From Apostichopus parvimensis (lineage: Eukaryota; Echinodermata; Holothuroidea; Aspidochirotida; Stichopodidae): DNA of 59,511 bases. The DNA is taken from assembly GCA_000934455.1 (NCBI GenBank), contig KN882711.1, positions 121,884 through 181,394 of the forward strand, in the 5' to 3' direction. The stretch's first letter is position 1, and each line of letters begins with the position of its first letter. A program made the position numbers and the translations under genes. Positions 50,301 through 59,164 of this stretch are shown here, piece after piece. A model generated the notes under the pieces. That model did not search any database. It was given only the letters and a program-made list of their open reading frames with translations, and was not told the DNA's origin.

Positions 50301-53300
50301 GGTCCTGTACTTTCGGCCAAGAACAATGTACAGTACTAATTATCAACCAGGTTTTCCTATTTTGTTGCTTAGATAGTCAATTTAATTCGGTGTCGAAATC
50401 AATCGACATCCATTTGAAAAATGGGGAAAACACAACCATGGTTATATGACATTAACGTTTAGTCACAATTTTGACTTTCATGAAAATATTCTTATCCCCC
50501 TCTCTCCTCTCCCTACCGCTCTAAAACTCCAATATGTAACATATAGAAAAGCATATATGGTGTCATTAAGAGTATATAAACGCAATCATTATTATAATTA
50601 AGTTCCGTGACTGGTCTTAGCACCATTTTGAATATAATCCCTATAAACGAAAGTATTCTCAAGAATGGGGTATCTCCCTAACCTTGGACATTGAACGGAC
50701 ATACCAAAATCTTGCCCAACCCGCTTGCTTAATATCCAATTCGTAACAGAAAGCAGAGTCTTTATAGAGTTATGAAAAGTTAAAAGTCAAAGTGATATTT
50801 TAATTTAACGGTTTCTTGAAGCATAAAATTTGGCGGAATAGTGGATTATCATTTCCCGCTCACAGCTTTCATCTACGGTACATAGCATGTGAAATTGTGA
50901 TACTCAATGGAACGATATTAATTATAACTTGACGTTCGCTTCATATTCATTTCAAGACGACTCTTTTATCATTTTCAGACTAAGGATCAAAACAGTTTAC
51001 GACATCTGTGTTCGAAATTTGTGTTTCTAGAGAAAACTGATAGTAAACAACTCCAAATGTCTACGATATTGCTACTTGAAATTGCATCAAGTCACAACGT
51101 AAGTAACTTATAATTTAACACAGCCATAGAAATATCGCTACTTCCGGTTTATTAGATCATTGCGATTTTGTTTAGATTATTTATCAGTTAAACGTTTTGT
51201 CACTTGAAAAATATAGGCAACCCTAACCATTCTTATAACGGTACATTGAATTATCCATTATAAGCAACATATATTTTAAATGATCAAAGGCAACAAATCT
51301 GTCCGAGATGATGAAATGTTATTTATGCTCCAAGTGTCTGAGTGTCAGAGAAAGTTGTGATTAAGAGGTGTGACACGATTGTCCGTTATATGCAGCCCAT
51401 GTTTTCACTGTTTTTAATAGTTAAACATCCCCACGACACACAAAGAGCATACACCTCGATACGATACAGTGTCGTCCTTATTTGCTTCAAAAATATTAGC
51501 ATCAACCTAAGTGATGAAACCTCAAGAATGAACGATAAACTATGAAACAAAATCGACGGGGGACCGTTCATTTATCTCCAAACGTCGAAAAGGAACATTT
51601 TCCTTAGAAAAGAGTTGGAACCATGCAATCAGGGTGGAACGGAACGGTTCTCTCCAGTTAAGACGATTTCATTGATTCCATTGATTGATTGATTGATTTC
51701 ATTTTTTAAGATTGCAAATGTATCGTTCCTACACCTCTACTCTTCTCTAAACACATTCTTCCCCCTCTCCGTGACATATGTTTATGAAGTGCGCCACCGT
51801 TTGCATGCAACCGTCGATATAGGCCGGTGTTTGTAACTCACTTATTACGAAAGTGACATTTCCGTTTTCTGTATTGGATTGAAAAGGGAAAAAATAAATT
51901 CGTTTAACTTATCTTGGCTGAATTTTATAGACGAGACAAGTTTACAGAAGTTTTATGTAATCTGGTACAGTAGAAGGAATGTTGAGGAAGAATAACAAAA
52001 GCCCAAACAATTTAAAACATAGGTAAGCTTCCTTTCACAGTACATTCAACAATACACCTGTTCTCAAATTCAAAGAAAGCCGAACAGTGAGCGTTGTTCA
52101 TCTACGCACGTAGACGTACGTACACTCTGTGTGGAGATTTAGTTCGTCGCCTACTTACACGTACACATGTTTATCATTGTACTGTGTGACTGCTAAGGGA
52201 ATAACACCGTGTGCGGTTTGCTGTTGTTACTATTTTGACTTACGGTATGGTAATTGTTAGCCTATGCCTATTTAAAGTTAACAGTATAGGCTAGGCATGT
52301 TTGATGTATTTTGTCTTCGTTTTGAAAGTTTGGTCGTTGAAAGTAAGCCTATTACTTACTTTAATAACATTGTCTGTTTGAAATTGTCCTGTTTTACCAC
52401 CTTTGTTCTTATTGAGGTTACAGAAGAATTAAAAAAGCTCGTTGAAAACAACGGCAGAGTAGAAATTGCATGAAACAGTTAGATGATATATGAGACATTA
52501 AGATCTACAAATGAAGCTTGTTTTAACGCACAAAAGAATATGTTTTTTGAAACTTTGTTTTCAAACATAGACATGCGCTCATCCGTCAGTAAACTTCCTT
52601 TAATGTTTTCAATTTAGACAACGTCTGGCCTACCTAGACACACCGATTAACAGCTCGTGTCAAATTCATCAAATTAATTAATCAATTCATACTTTTGTTT
52701 GATTTGAGACCGATACATACGTATACTAGTAGTGCAGTTTTCTTCTCGTTTATAAAGTACCGATTGGTATTCATTACTGCCGCTGTTATACTTAGGCCTA
52801 GGCTACATACTAGTAGCATGGGCACTTCGTATTCCGGACACCTAAGCCTTAAAACACCCCAAAACTATATCTATTTGGTATAAATCACCTGAAAATATAC
52901 TTGATATGGTGGGAGAAGTATGTTATAGTACGATACACGGCCAAACTTTCTTTCCTGCAAACTGTTTTCACGTTGTATTCCACGAAGATTCTTGTGATTG
53001 TGGAACTGGTATTTCTTTGCTCGAGTATTGCGAATATTCGGACACCTGGCCTACAGTGTGGCGCTGGTGATAAAATTGGTGGCGCAGTTGCTCTTTCAGT
53101 AATTATAACAGACTTCATAGATCTCCGTCATTTTATTGACAAATATGTAAGTATTTACTTGCACACGGGTCATTTTGGAGAGAAAATAACTGTAGCTTCG
53201 TACTTGTTGGTGAAATTTGGCTCTTCCTGTAGGGTGTCATGCATTTCTTAGGGGTGTCCGAAATTCGCAGTGTTCCGAAATTAGCAATACTGACTATAAT

Positions 53301-56300
53301 AATATTACTAGTTGCGTAGAAGCCTAGCATTATAATGATTTGAAACAGATGAATGTCTTAAGAAGACATATCTCTTTAGTTATTAAATACTAAACTGTTT
53401 GAATACCAAAAAAAAGGAATTACAGGTTTTAAGTTAAATAGATTTGTAAGTTCAACATGAGACGGATTCGTTAATACAAACAATAATTATAAATAAAACA
53501 ATAATTAACAAAGGAATAAACATTTTTAAATATTTTTCATGGTTATTATTCAGCAATACCTCTGTTCAGTTTACCGTTATTGATTTTATCATTCAAAATA
53601 TTATCTTAAATTGGAGTATAACATAAAATTTTAATACAGAAATGGTCAATACATTGTTTTCTGTTTTACGGATTGTGACAAAATTTACTTTTGTATAAAT
53701 TAACATTGAAATTAATAAAGAAATAGATGAAGTGATTGAAAAACATTCCTAAATAGTAAAATACCTCAATAACAAACTGATTCTTCAATATTAAATGTTT
53801 CATTCTTAACATTTCACTGTAAAACCAACCCCACCTCAACCGAATCTTCTCGATTTACTTCTTTAATAGCATTTACCTAATTTCAAACATATCAGTTCCG
53901 GGTCATACCCCTCCATCACCCTAACCCCTCATACAAACCAAATACTATGACCCTTTCTCTTTAAAACTATGATTAAAAAGTCACAGCAATCATAAACTTG
54001 CAGGTCTGATAAATTCTTGATAGGAACACAATCAATTTAAATGAGTATTAGTGGTCTGCGCACTCCCCCACCTTAAAGCACTCCCTTCTTATATACCCCA
54101 ACTGCACCCCTTCTGGTGCAGTATATCACACAACGGTCGGTTCCTCGCTCACCTCTCTTACACGCTTTAACAATAACAACATAACATACTCTCTGCTGCC
54201 CTAAGGCACCCCTCCTATTTCTGCGACCAAATATCACTTAAACATAGCACACCCTTCCTTACCATAACACACCCCACCATACACCCCTGACATCCCTTGG
54301 TCCGTCCATCCCTTACCCCTCTTACACACCTATAATTCATTCTACAGAAATAACAATGACTGATCTCTGTAATAAATCTAACCTTCTTGTTTACCCTTTA
54401 ACACCTTTCTATAAGAAAAAGAGATAAAACAAACTTTACAAATACAATTATCTCAATTTACAATTCAAACTATGCAATAGTCAACAAAACAATAACAACA
54501 TATGATCAAAATAAACCAAATATCATTTTAATCGATATTAAATTAAAAGAAAAACAAAGTTAATATTCCTAAATTAATTATAATTTTATTATTTTCGAGT
54601 ATGTATCCTGTTAACAATCATGATGCTATTAATTATATTTATTATTTTCCTTTCTCCAGATTCCCATATACTGGGTTAATCTAAACTGGTCCTTTAGTAA
54701 GATTGATGAAGATAGGAACATTATCCTCTCCTCTGGTCTCTCTCTACCAATCCTAACATCAATAGAGAATATGACCATACAGACAGAGAAAGGGAGAGAA
54801 ATGAATAAACAAGAAGTTAATGGAATATTAAACTATGTACAACACTCTCAAAGATTCCAGGCACTGTTGTAAGTATAATTACTACATATGAAAATAATAT
54901 TAGTAATAAAGAAATAACCAAATCATATTAATAATGTAAACAATATAGAAATTATTAATATAGTTATGTTTAATATTTATTGGTTTATTGATAGGTTTAT
55001 ATAATTTTACAAGTAAAACAAAACAAATGAAGACGAATTTGAATAAAGAAATACACTAACAATGAAAGAACAGTCATCAGGTGAGGAATTTAATTAATGG
55101 GAGAGTTAAACAGAGGCAACATGAGACAGAAAAACAGAAAACAATAAATTCTTCATAAAAATGAATTTTATTGAAATAAGGAAATAGAAGGCCCTAGTTT
55201 AAAGTGACAAACATAATTGAAAATTGAAAAAAATAAAAATTTAAAAACGGATATCATAAAATAGATATGGTGAATCAATAATGCAAGATATTATCATATT
55301 GTAGTAAAACAAAAAAAAATTGCCAAAAGCTACCCAAAATATATGAACCAATCTTTGATGAATTAAGTTAATAGAAACATTTTAAAGGAGATAAAATAGA
55401 GAAAGAAAGAACAAAACTATCAAGTTTGTTATACTGAAGCTAAATATTTCCTCTTATTTTATCATTGGGAAACTTTCTTTAATTAGTTTATAAATTAACT
55501 GGTAATTATGCACATATTTGTTAAAGTAAAAAAAAACAGAGATTTAAAATAAACAGAGTGTAATTGTCTTCATCTATTAATAATGTACCATTCTATACTA
55601 CCCTAAACTTTCCCTAATCAGAACATCCCCCTTCCCCCTCACCACAGCTATGCGGGACCACGAATCCCATTTCCTTAATCTATGTTTATAACATTTCGGT
55701 TATAATTATTAACAACGCCCTTCATCCCCATGCTCCCCCCCCCCCCAGACACGCACTCGAACTTGCCTATACTCAGCAAGGTATCCTGTTATACTATTAT
55801 CTGTCTATTCTGTGTTCACCTATTCGACTCCAACCCTTTGACCACCCTTCCGCCTCCCACCCACATCCCATCCCCCTCCTAGTGCAACAATAAACTCTTG
55901 ATATATACTTATTATTAACCCACATAACATTACAGTTAATCCCCACACAGTAGAGACCAATGCAACATCAGTCTATTTATAAATTAAAATCAAGAATATG
56001 TGTTTCCTTTATATTTCCATTGTTTGCAGTATATACTAATATGAACAAACACAGTATATATGTTTATAGAATAGAATTAAGAAAATATAACTGTAGATCC
56101 TCTCTAACATTACAGTATTCTCCTTTAACCTACAAAACCACAAACCCTCCACCATACCCTCCCCCTCCCAAACCTACAAGGCCAATGACCCTTCCATAAT
56201 CTGTACACAATTTACATTGTGTTGTCACCATATTCCCATTTGCAAAAACTAACCTTAAGTCGCATACACCCTATACTGTTAACATTTCTATCATACATCT

Positions 56301-58815
56301 GTACGTGAAATTATTTCTTCACTTTTCTACTCAGACAGTGCCCATTTTGTTTTATCCTAAAAGTCTATTGAAATTATTTCACAGGTTTTTTTTTCTTGCT
56401 AAAGATGTACACTGACATTGCTGACTCTTTGAATAGTTTAACATTTTCTTTTGTTCATCACCTGCCAATCAAATACTTGAACAATACAATGAAATGTAAA
56501 GAACCTTTTTTCAATAAAATAGACGCGCGCGTCTCAATGAAAAGAAATTGTATTCAATATAACAGACTTGCTCGACATTTATAAAAAAAAAATATAAAAA
56601 AAAACATCTGGAATTTACTGACCAACAAGTACCAGAAGATTGCGATAGATATGTCACGTCTAGACAATGTTTGGTTTTAAATCGTGGGTAGGCCTTTTTT
56701 TGGTGTATCCTACTATACTGTTTGTGGTAAGACTGGGCCCCGTAGAGGAGTGTACTGAAATGTACGTTCCCGTTGAAATGAAAGACACGTAAACAACACT
56801 GATGTTTCGTACTTTTTTTTCTTTTTCATCAAATCTTTATTTATATAATTTGCTACCAAAGAAAATACATAGATGGGAAAGTCGCCATTAAACAACAAAT
56901 ACATTTGTAGGCTAGGCTAGTGTCCATACGGTTCATGCTATTGTTTGATAGTACAGTTAACGCTGGAAGTAGAGATTCCGCCAAAATTCCAGATATAGCT
57001 GGTAGTTCAAGGTATTCGTAAGCGGGTATTTCTGTATCTGTTCTTGCTTATACCGAGGCACCTTTTTGTATCATTTTGAAAATAGCATTTAGTTGTTTTC
57101 AAACTTTTACCTCCTTAAAAACAAATTTACTGATGTGTGAGGTTGTAACAGAAGAAGGAACAACTATTGATGTATTGCGTACTGTGTGTTAATCTTAATA
57201 CTGTATTAAAATAGCAACAATTAAAGAAGGATGTAATGGAAAAAGATTGATTATATTTTATTCTCTGATTATAGTCTATACGACTGTCTGCTGCCCTCAT
57301 CAATACCCATCGGACCACTTCTATCCACACTGAAATCTCGGGGAGTGATTGGTAAATTTCTTATTGATTTATCGATTAATGACTAATCATGTGTGTGGTT
57401 GTTTACAGTTTAAACCATTCCCGTAGCCGACCTGATTGGCTTTTAGTTTCAATGAAATAGAAAGCGCCTTATCACCAGGCCTCATTGCAGTAAACATGTA
57501 GTCAGAAAATTCGGGTGATTTCATTTACTTGTCGATGTTGTATAATACTGGGTGTAGTGTACTTTGAAACATTTGGAGTATTTTGTTGTTGTTGATAACG
57601 TCAACCTGCTACATGCGGCATTAAAGACTAATTAGTAACCTACATTATTTATATAGAACACAGAAATTCACATGCCAGATAACTGAGACCATCGCACAGA
57701 TACTAATACTAGAACAAATTAAAGAAAAGCTTTCTGATTTCTGATCATTATAAATAACAATGAACACAGTATCGTAGACAGCGGTTTAAAAATAAAGGAA
57801 CAGAAAGCGATTTGGTTTGCAGGTCTTACAAAGATGAATTTCAGTTGTTTTTTCGGTACTAGAAATGTCGCTATTTTATACCGAAAATTCAGAATTTTGA
57901 TGTAGAAATTCCTCTAATTTTCAACTGTTTTATCTTAAATTAGCACTATGTTCTTCCGAACTTTGAAGTTGTCTATCGAAATGAGAAAATTGTTTGCAAT
58001 CTTCCAAAATTTCCACTCGGTGTATGGTTTCAAGCCATTGTCATTTTCTTTTCTGAAATGGCGAATTCTTTCCTAACAAGTCGACTATTTCATCGAAATG
58101 TTAACGTTGCTTGTAGGAAAATCTTTAAATTAAAATTTGAGCTATGTTATTATTATAACCATGAAAATTATTATTTTTTGTGTATTATTGCAATTGCTAA
58201 ATTGACGAAAATTAGACCCATTCATTAAATGTTGACTTTTATGTCTAACCTGCTCGACATTTTAAATAATTGAAGAGCAATGTGATAGTCTTGTCGTGTA
58301 CCATTACAACGTTGTAGTTAGAAAGATGTACTCAACTTGTGTTGTCAACATTGTTGTATTTTCATTTCATTTGTTTCTTCTCAATATACAGGTTTAACAG
58401 TAAATATTAATTATCATAAAGGTAAATACAACGAGGAAGGAAGTGGCTTAGAAAACATTGCAAGGCTCAACGAGTAGTGCCACTCCCTCATGCAAAGAAA
58501 AATATATCGAAAGACAAAACAAAATATAATATTTCATAGGATGACAATCCAATATATTGTCAGAGAAGATAACTAAGATGCAACCTTAAAGATACCACTG
58601 TTGGATATAGACAATAAAGTTCACAGTAAAATGAAGTCCGGTTGTTACTACTGTGTTTTCTGCAAAGTGTTACATTTTACTATTCCACCGTTAATATTGT
58701 TGTATTCGTTAAATGTACTGTTTAACCTTATTTGCCTCTTACAGTATGCTGGTGGCCTAGTAGTCGTAAGAGTGATCAAAGCTATGATCTTGATCTCGGC
58801 TCCGGTCTTTGGCTG
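35323..58815 (+). CDS. DED-NACHT NLR-type receptor gene with repeated four-exon C-terminal cassettes (3' end outside window)
   Basis: Gene-level entry; the exons are listed separately. The domain order is a death-effector-like fold (exon 2), a NACHT STAND-type NTPase (exon 3), then four A-B-C-D exon cassettes and a fifth A-B-C. NLRs are cytosolic sensors: the repeat region usually senses, NACHT oligomerises on ATP, and the death fold recruits signalling partners. Those roles are family knowledge, and no ligand can be inferred here. Support for the model: every junction has GT-AG borders, phases agree throughout, the first three exons total 1,848 nt (616 codons), and cassettes are 507, about 507, 486 and 489 nt. 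One exon (B2) is hidden in an N gap. No stop appears after cassette 5 inside the window, so the gene continues or ends just beyond. The C-terminal part is not a canonical LRR array. Confidence 0.85.
35757..36017 (+). CDS. NLR exon 2: death-effector-domain-like (DED) fold
   Basis: The acceptor is a long T-tract ending in caacag; the exon is in phase 1 and encodes about 87 residues. It reads as a helical death-fold: a leucine-rich first helix pair, then IIEELGTATGAGFLMIRYME, then ERGQIKPSSILTLLSALKKM, which follows the DED pattern of a 'long-term x-x-G-x-I-x-P-x-x-L-x-x-L-x-x-L' helix 4-5 segment. The E/D-RxDL charge triad of classical DEDs is not obvious, so DED-like is safer than DED. Death-fold N-termini on NACHT proteins recruit caspase or adaptor partners (family knowledge). 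Two donors preserve frame: after 36017 (CAG|gtagac) and after 36062 (AAG|gtactg), which would add 15 residues. Confidence 0.75.
36777..38305 (+). CDS. NLR exon 3: NACHT NTPase, ending in the ancestral D element
   Basis: One exon of 1,529 nt, phase 1 in (after ttgtttctctcaacag) and phase 0 out (AAAAAG|gtactc). Walker A is GDPGYGKST at 37037-37063, Walker B is LDGYDE at 37277-37294, and a sensor arginine sits in VVSTRSSS near 37379. A winged-helix/helical region carries VRFYHKLFAEWYAARYLS near 37931-37984, the typical NLR 'F-x-H-K-x-F-x-E-W-x-A-A-x-Y-L' signature. All catalytic residues look intact, so the domain is probably functional. The last part, about 38171-38305 (EEVVETVKGLCSDGMIIRSS, then LLEIASRKK), is homologous to the separate D exons further on. 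The reading frame opens upstream of the acceptor, so the ATG at 36731 is not needed as a start. Confidence 0.93.
39380..39585 (+). CDS. NLR cassette 1, exon A
   Basis: 206 nt, phase 0 in, phase 2 out (acceptor attatctttag, donor gtgagt). It reads IEVPCLQLDQSFKV, then LESGLSLPVLSSIEKLVF, then GVVKYGQRCLQLKTLA. The 'S-G-L-S-L-P-x-L-x-S-I' and 'Y-x-Q-x-C-x-x-L-K-x-L' patterns recur in every A exon of the window. The end of A and the start of B together resemble one LRR turn. Confidence 0.85.
39912..39991 (+). CDS. NLR cassette 1, exon B
   Basis: 80 nt, phase 2 in and phase 1 out. It reads FHGKFVLPLFLTGEKFKSNM, then NSRSITG. Acceptor atttaatcacag, donor gtaagaat. It lacks the D-C-L-L-P core seen in other B exons (GKFVLP instead), so this cassette has drifted here. 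Confidence 0.75.
40212..40300 (+). CDS. NLR cassette 1, exon C
   Basis: 89 nt, phase 1 in and phase 0 out (tttctttccag, gtaagtaa). It reads VFWQLLQYVFQLDVSSGKW, then RLSSTESLTSG. The common C pattern is V-x-W at the start, then a D, then G-x-W, then a short polar tail. Function unknown. Confidence 0.82.
40659..40790 (+). CDS. NLR cassette 1, exon D
   Basis: 132 nt, 44 codons, phase 0 on both sides (ctgaacag, gtaaattg). It reads IVEPKEDVEMLKSVCSGDIT, then LRRTDSRLLHRAKIQLLEIA, then SRHR. It is homologous to the end of the NACHT exon. The intronic bases before it look like a decayed continuation of that exon (see findings). Confidence 0.85.
41933..42138 (+). CDS. NLR cassette 2, exon A
   Basis: 206 nt, phases 0 and 2. 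Nearly identical to the exon A of cassette 1: it starts IGESCLQIDHSFKVAHQNEV and ends KYGQRCLQLKTLS, with the same donor (gtgagtaa). The surrounding introns also match, so this is a recent tandem copy. Confidence 0.85.
42355..42779. other. Assembly gap (425 N) over NLR exon B2
   Basis: By alignment to cassette 1, the gap should hold the rest of intron A-B, exon B2 (~80 nt) and most of intron B-C. Confidence 0.99.
42804..42892 (+). CDS. NLR cassette 2, exon C (exon B lies in the N gap)
   Basis: 89 nt, phases 1 and 0. It reads VFWQLLEYVFQLDVSSGKW, then RLSSTESSSSG, against SLTSG at the end of the cassette 1 copy. Exon B is expected inside the gap at 42355-42779: the equivalent cassette 1 sequence between the gap's flanking matches is of similar length (about 385 bases) and contains B. 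Confidence 0.82.
43470..43601 (+). CDS. NLR cassette 2, exon D
   Basis: 132 nt, phase 0 on both sides. It reads IVEPEEDVEILRSVCSGDMA, then IRRTDSRLLQRANIQFLEIA, then SRHK. Very close to D1, and also close to the end of the NACHT exon (shared DSRLLQRxNIQ). Donor gtaaattggt is shared with D1. Confidence 0.85.
44019..44221 (+). CDS. NLR cassette 3, exon A
   Basis: 203 nt, phase 0 in and 2 out (tctttatcaag, gtaatt). It reads IPLSCLVLDTFREADQ, then LENGNVVPVLSTLEEIQIRT, then FTQEQVVGLLCYAQQCPKLQ. Divergent from cassettes 1 and 2 but with the same spacing of conserved leucines. The donor is weaker than its paralogues. Confidence 0.82.
44618..44691 (+). CDS. NLR cassette 3, exon B
   Basis: 74 nt, phase 2 in and 1 out (tttctttctacacag, gtgagaga). 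It reads FIDCLVPLCFPNKSLWPCES, then DTLKG. The F-x-D-C-L-x-P core following the K-x-x-L-F of exon A is what makes the A/B junction resemble a leucine-rich repeat. Confidence 0.82.
44916..45004 (+). CDS. NLR cassette 3, exon C
   Basis: 89 nt, phases 1 and 0 (tttctcggcag, gtaagtat). It reads VLWKPREREFDLNFTRGRW, then TLVSEEYLTLE. Clear homologue of the other C exons (V-x-W-K-P, then D-L, then R-G-x-W). Confidence 0.85.
45740..45859 (+). CDS. NLR cassette 3, exon D
   Basis: 120 nt, 40 codons, phase 0 on both sides (gcatgtacag, gtaagaca). It reads TKDQHSLTKMCSGTVTLHTN, then VILLLQIAASQQ. Four codons shorter at the start than D1 and D2. I see no NACHT-exon relic upstream of it. Confidence 0.82.
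46948..47150 (+). CDS. NLR cassette 4, exon A
   Basis: 203 nt, phases 0 and 2 (cgtatttccttag, gtaagtaa). It reads IQITSLMLKSFSSADENHLI, then LESRNRVPLLLTLKELQIKT, then VIGIFCYAKQCQRLKKVS. Closest to cassette 3 in sequence and in length. Confidence 0.83.
47531..47607 (+). CDS. NLR cassette 4, exon B
   Basis: 77 nt, phases 2 and 1 (acctttctttacag, gtgagaat). It reads FIDCLLPLSLPVGSLSPLTK, then LQDIEG. Contains the canonical F-x-D-C-L-L-P core. Confidence 0.83.
47823..47911 (+). CDS. NLR cassette 4, exon C
   Basis: 89 nt, phases 1 and 0 (tcttcttcccag, gtaagtat). It reads VSWKPSKPDLHLDSSRGEW, then VLNSEEGITLE. Confidence 0.85.
47912..50978. other. Intron C4-D4 of the NLR gene
   Basis: About 3.1 kb. 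Several short frames, no homology. A T/G tract near 50010-50040 is low complexity. Confidence 0.6.
50979..51098 (+). CDS. NLR cassette 4, exon D
   Basis: 120 nt, phase 0 on both sides (tcattttcag, gtaagtaa). It reads TKDQNSLRHLCSKFVFLEKT, then DSKQLQMSTILLLEIASSHN. The intron before it is about 3.1 kb, the longest between cassette exons after C. Confidence 0.83.
53001..53146 (+). CDS. Possible hydrophobic exon inside the last long NLR intron
   Basis: An open frame upstream reaches ILVIVELVFLCSSIANIRTP, then GGAVALSVIITDFIDLRH, then FIDKY and a consensus donor (TAT|gtaagt). Two hydrophobic stretches faintly resemble a MARVEL-type helix pair. The left boundary is uncertain: the frame is open from 52901, and an AG at about 52988 could be an acceptor. 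It lies between NLR exons D4 and A5, so it would be a nested gene or an alternative exon. Confidence 0.22.
54660..54868 (+). CDS. NLR cassette 5, exon A
   Basis: 209 nt, phases 0 and 2 (ttcctttctccag, gtaagtat). It reads IPIYWVNLNWSFSKIDED, then SSGLSLPILTSIENMTI, then VNGILNYVQHSQRFQALL. Its closest relative is the A exon at 427-635 at the left edge, not the other cassettes of this gene. Confidence 0.83.
57275..57351 (+). CDS. NLR cassette 5, exon B
   Basis: 77 nt, phases 2 and 1 (ttctctgattatag, gtaaattt). It reads FLYDCLLPSSIPIGPLLSTL, then KSRGVIG. D-C-L-L-P core intact; near-duplicate of 1980-2056. Confidence 0.83.
57465..58180 (+). repeat. Dispersed repeat, copy 2
   Basis: Right-hand partner of 2165-2965 within the segmental duplication. 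It lacks the ~50-base block gttagctcatccaaagaatg... present near 2507 in the left copy. Confidence 0.8.
58745..58815 (+). CDS. NLR cassette 5, exon C (short form)
   Basis: 71 nt, phases 1 and 0 (tgcctcttacag, gtgagtag). It reads VCWWPSSRKSDQSYDLDLG, then SGLWL. The donor lies directly after G-L-W-L, 18 nt earlier than in other C exons, removing the polar tail. Near-duplicate of 3522-3592. No further exon of this gene is seen before the window ends. Confidence 0.78.
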
Positions 58816-59164
58816 GTGAGTAGTCTAATTATTACTTAGTCAGGTCTGTTTTATTTTGTGTGTTCGATACCTGGACTAGTGTATAACTTAAGGGCGGTAT
58901 GCATGCATACAATCACAAATAATTTATGAAGTAAAGTAGACATGAGGTAAGTACATTATACAACAACAATAAAGGAGATAATACTAATCGAAGGAATCTA
59001 CCCACCCCACCTTCCCCTCCCTACCTCATTTTGATGAACTTCTCGGTAAATCACATGAACATACTAACGCCGACGGTTAATCCATTTTTGTTCTAAATTG
59101 ATAGCCACTTTTAAACAGTTAGATTGTCTCAATATTTGATTTGTAATTGTACATTGGCTAAAAA

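Noticed and set aside
36777-58815. Canonical LRR array in the NLR
   Set aside because: No tandem 24-28-residue LxxLxLxxN/C repeats; only one LRR-like turn per cassette.
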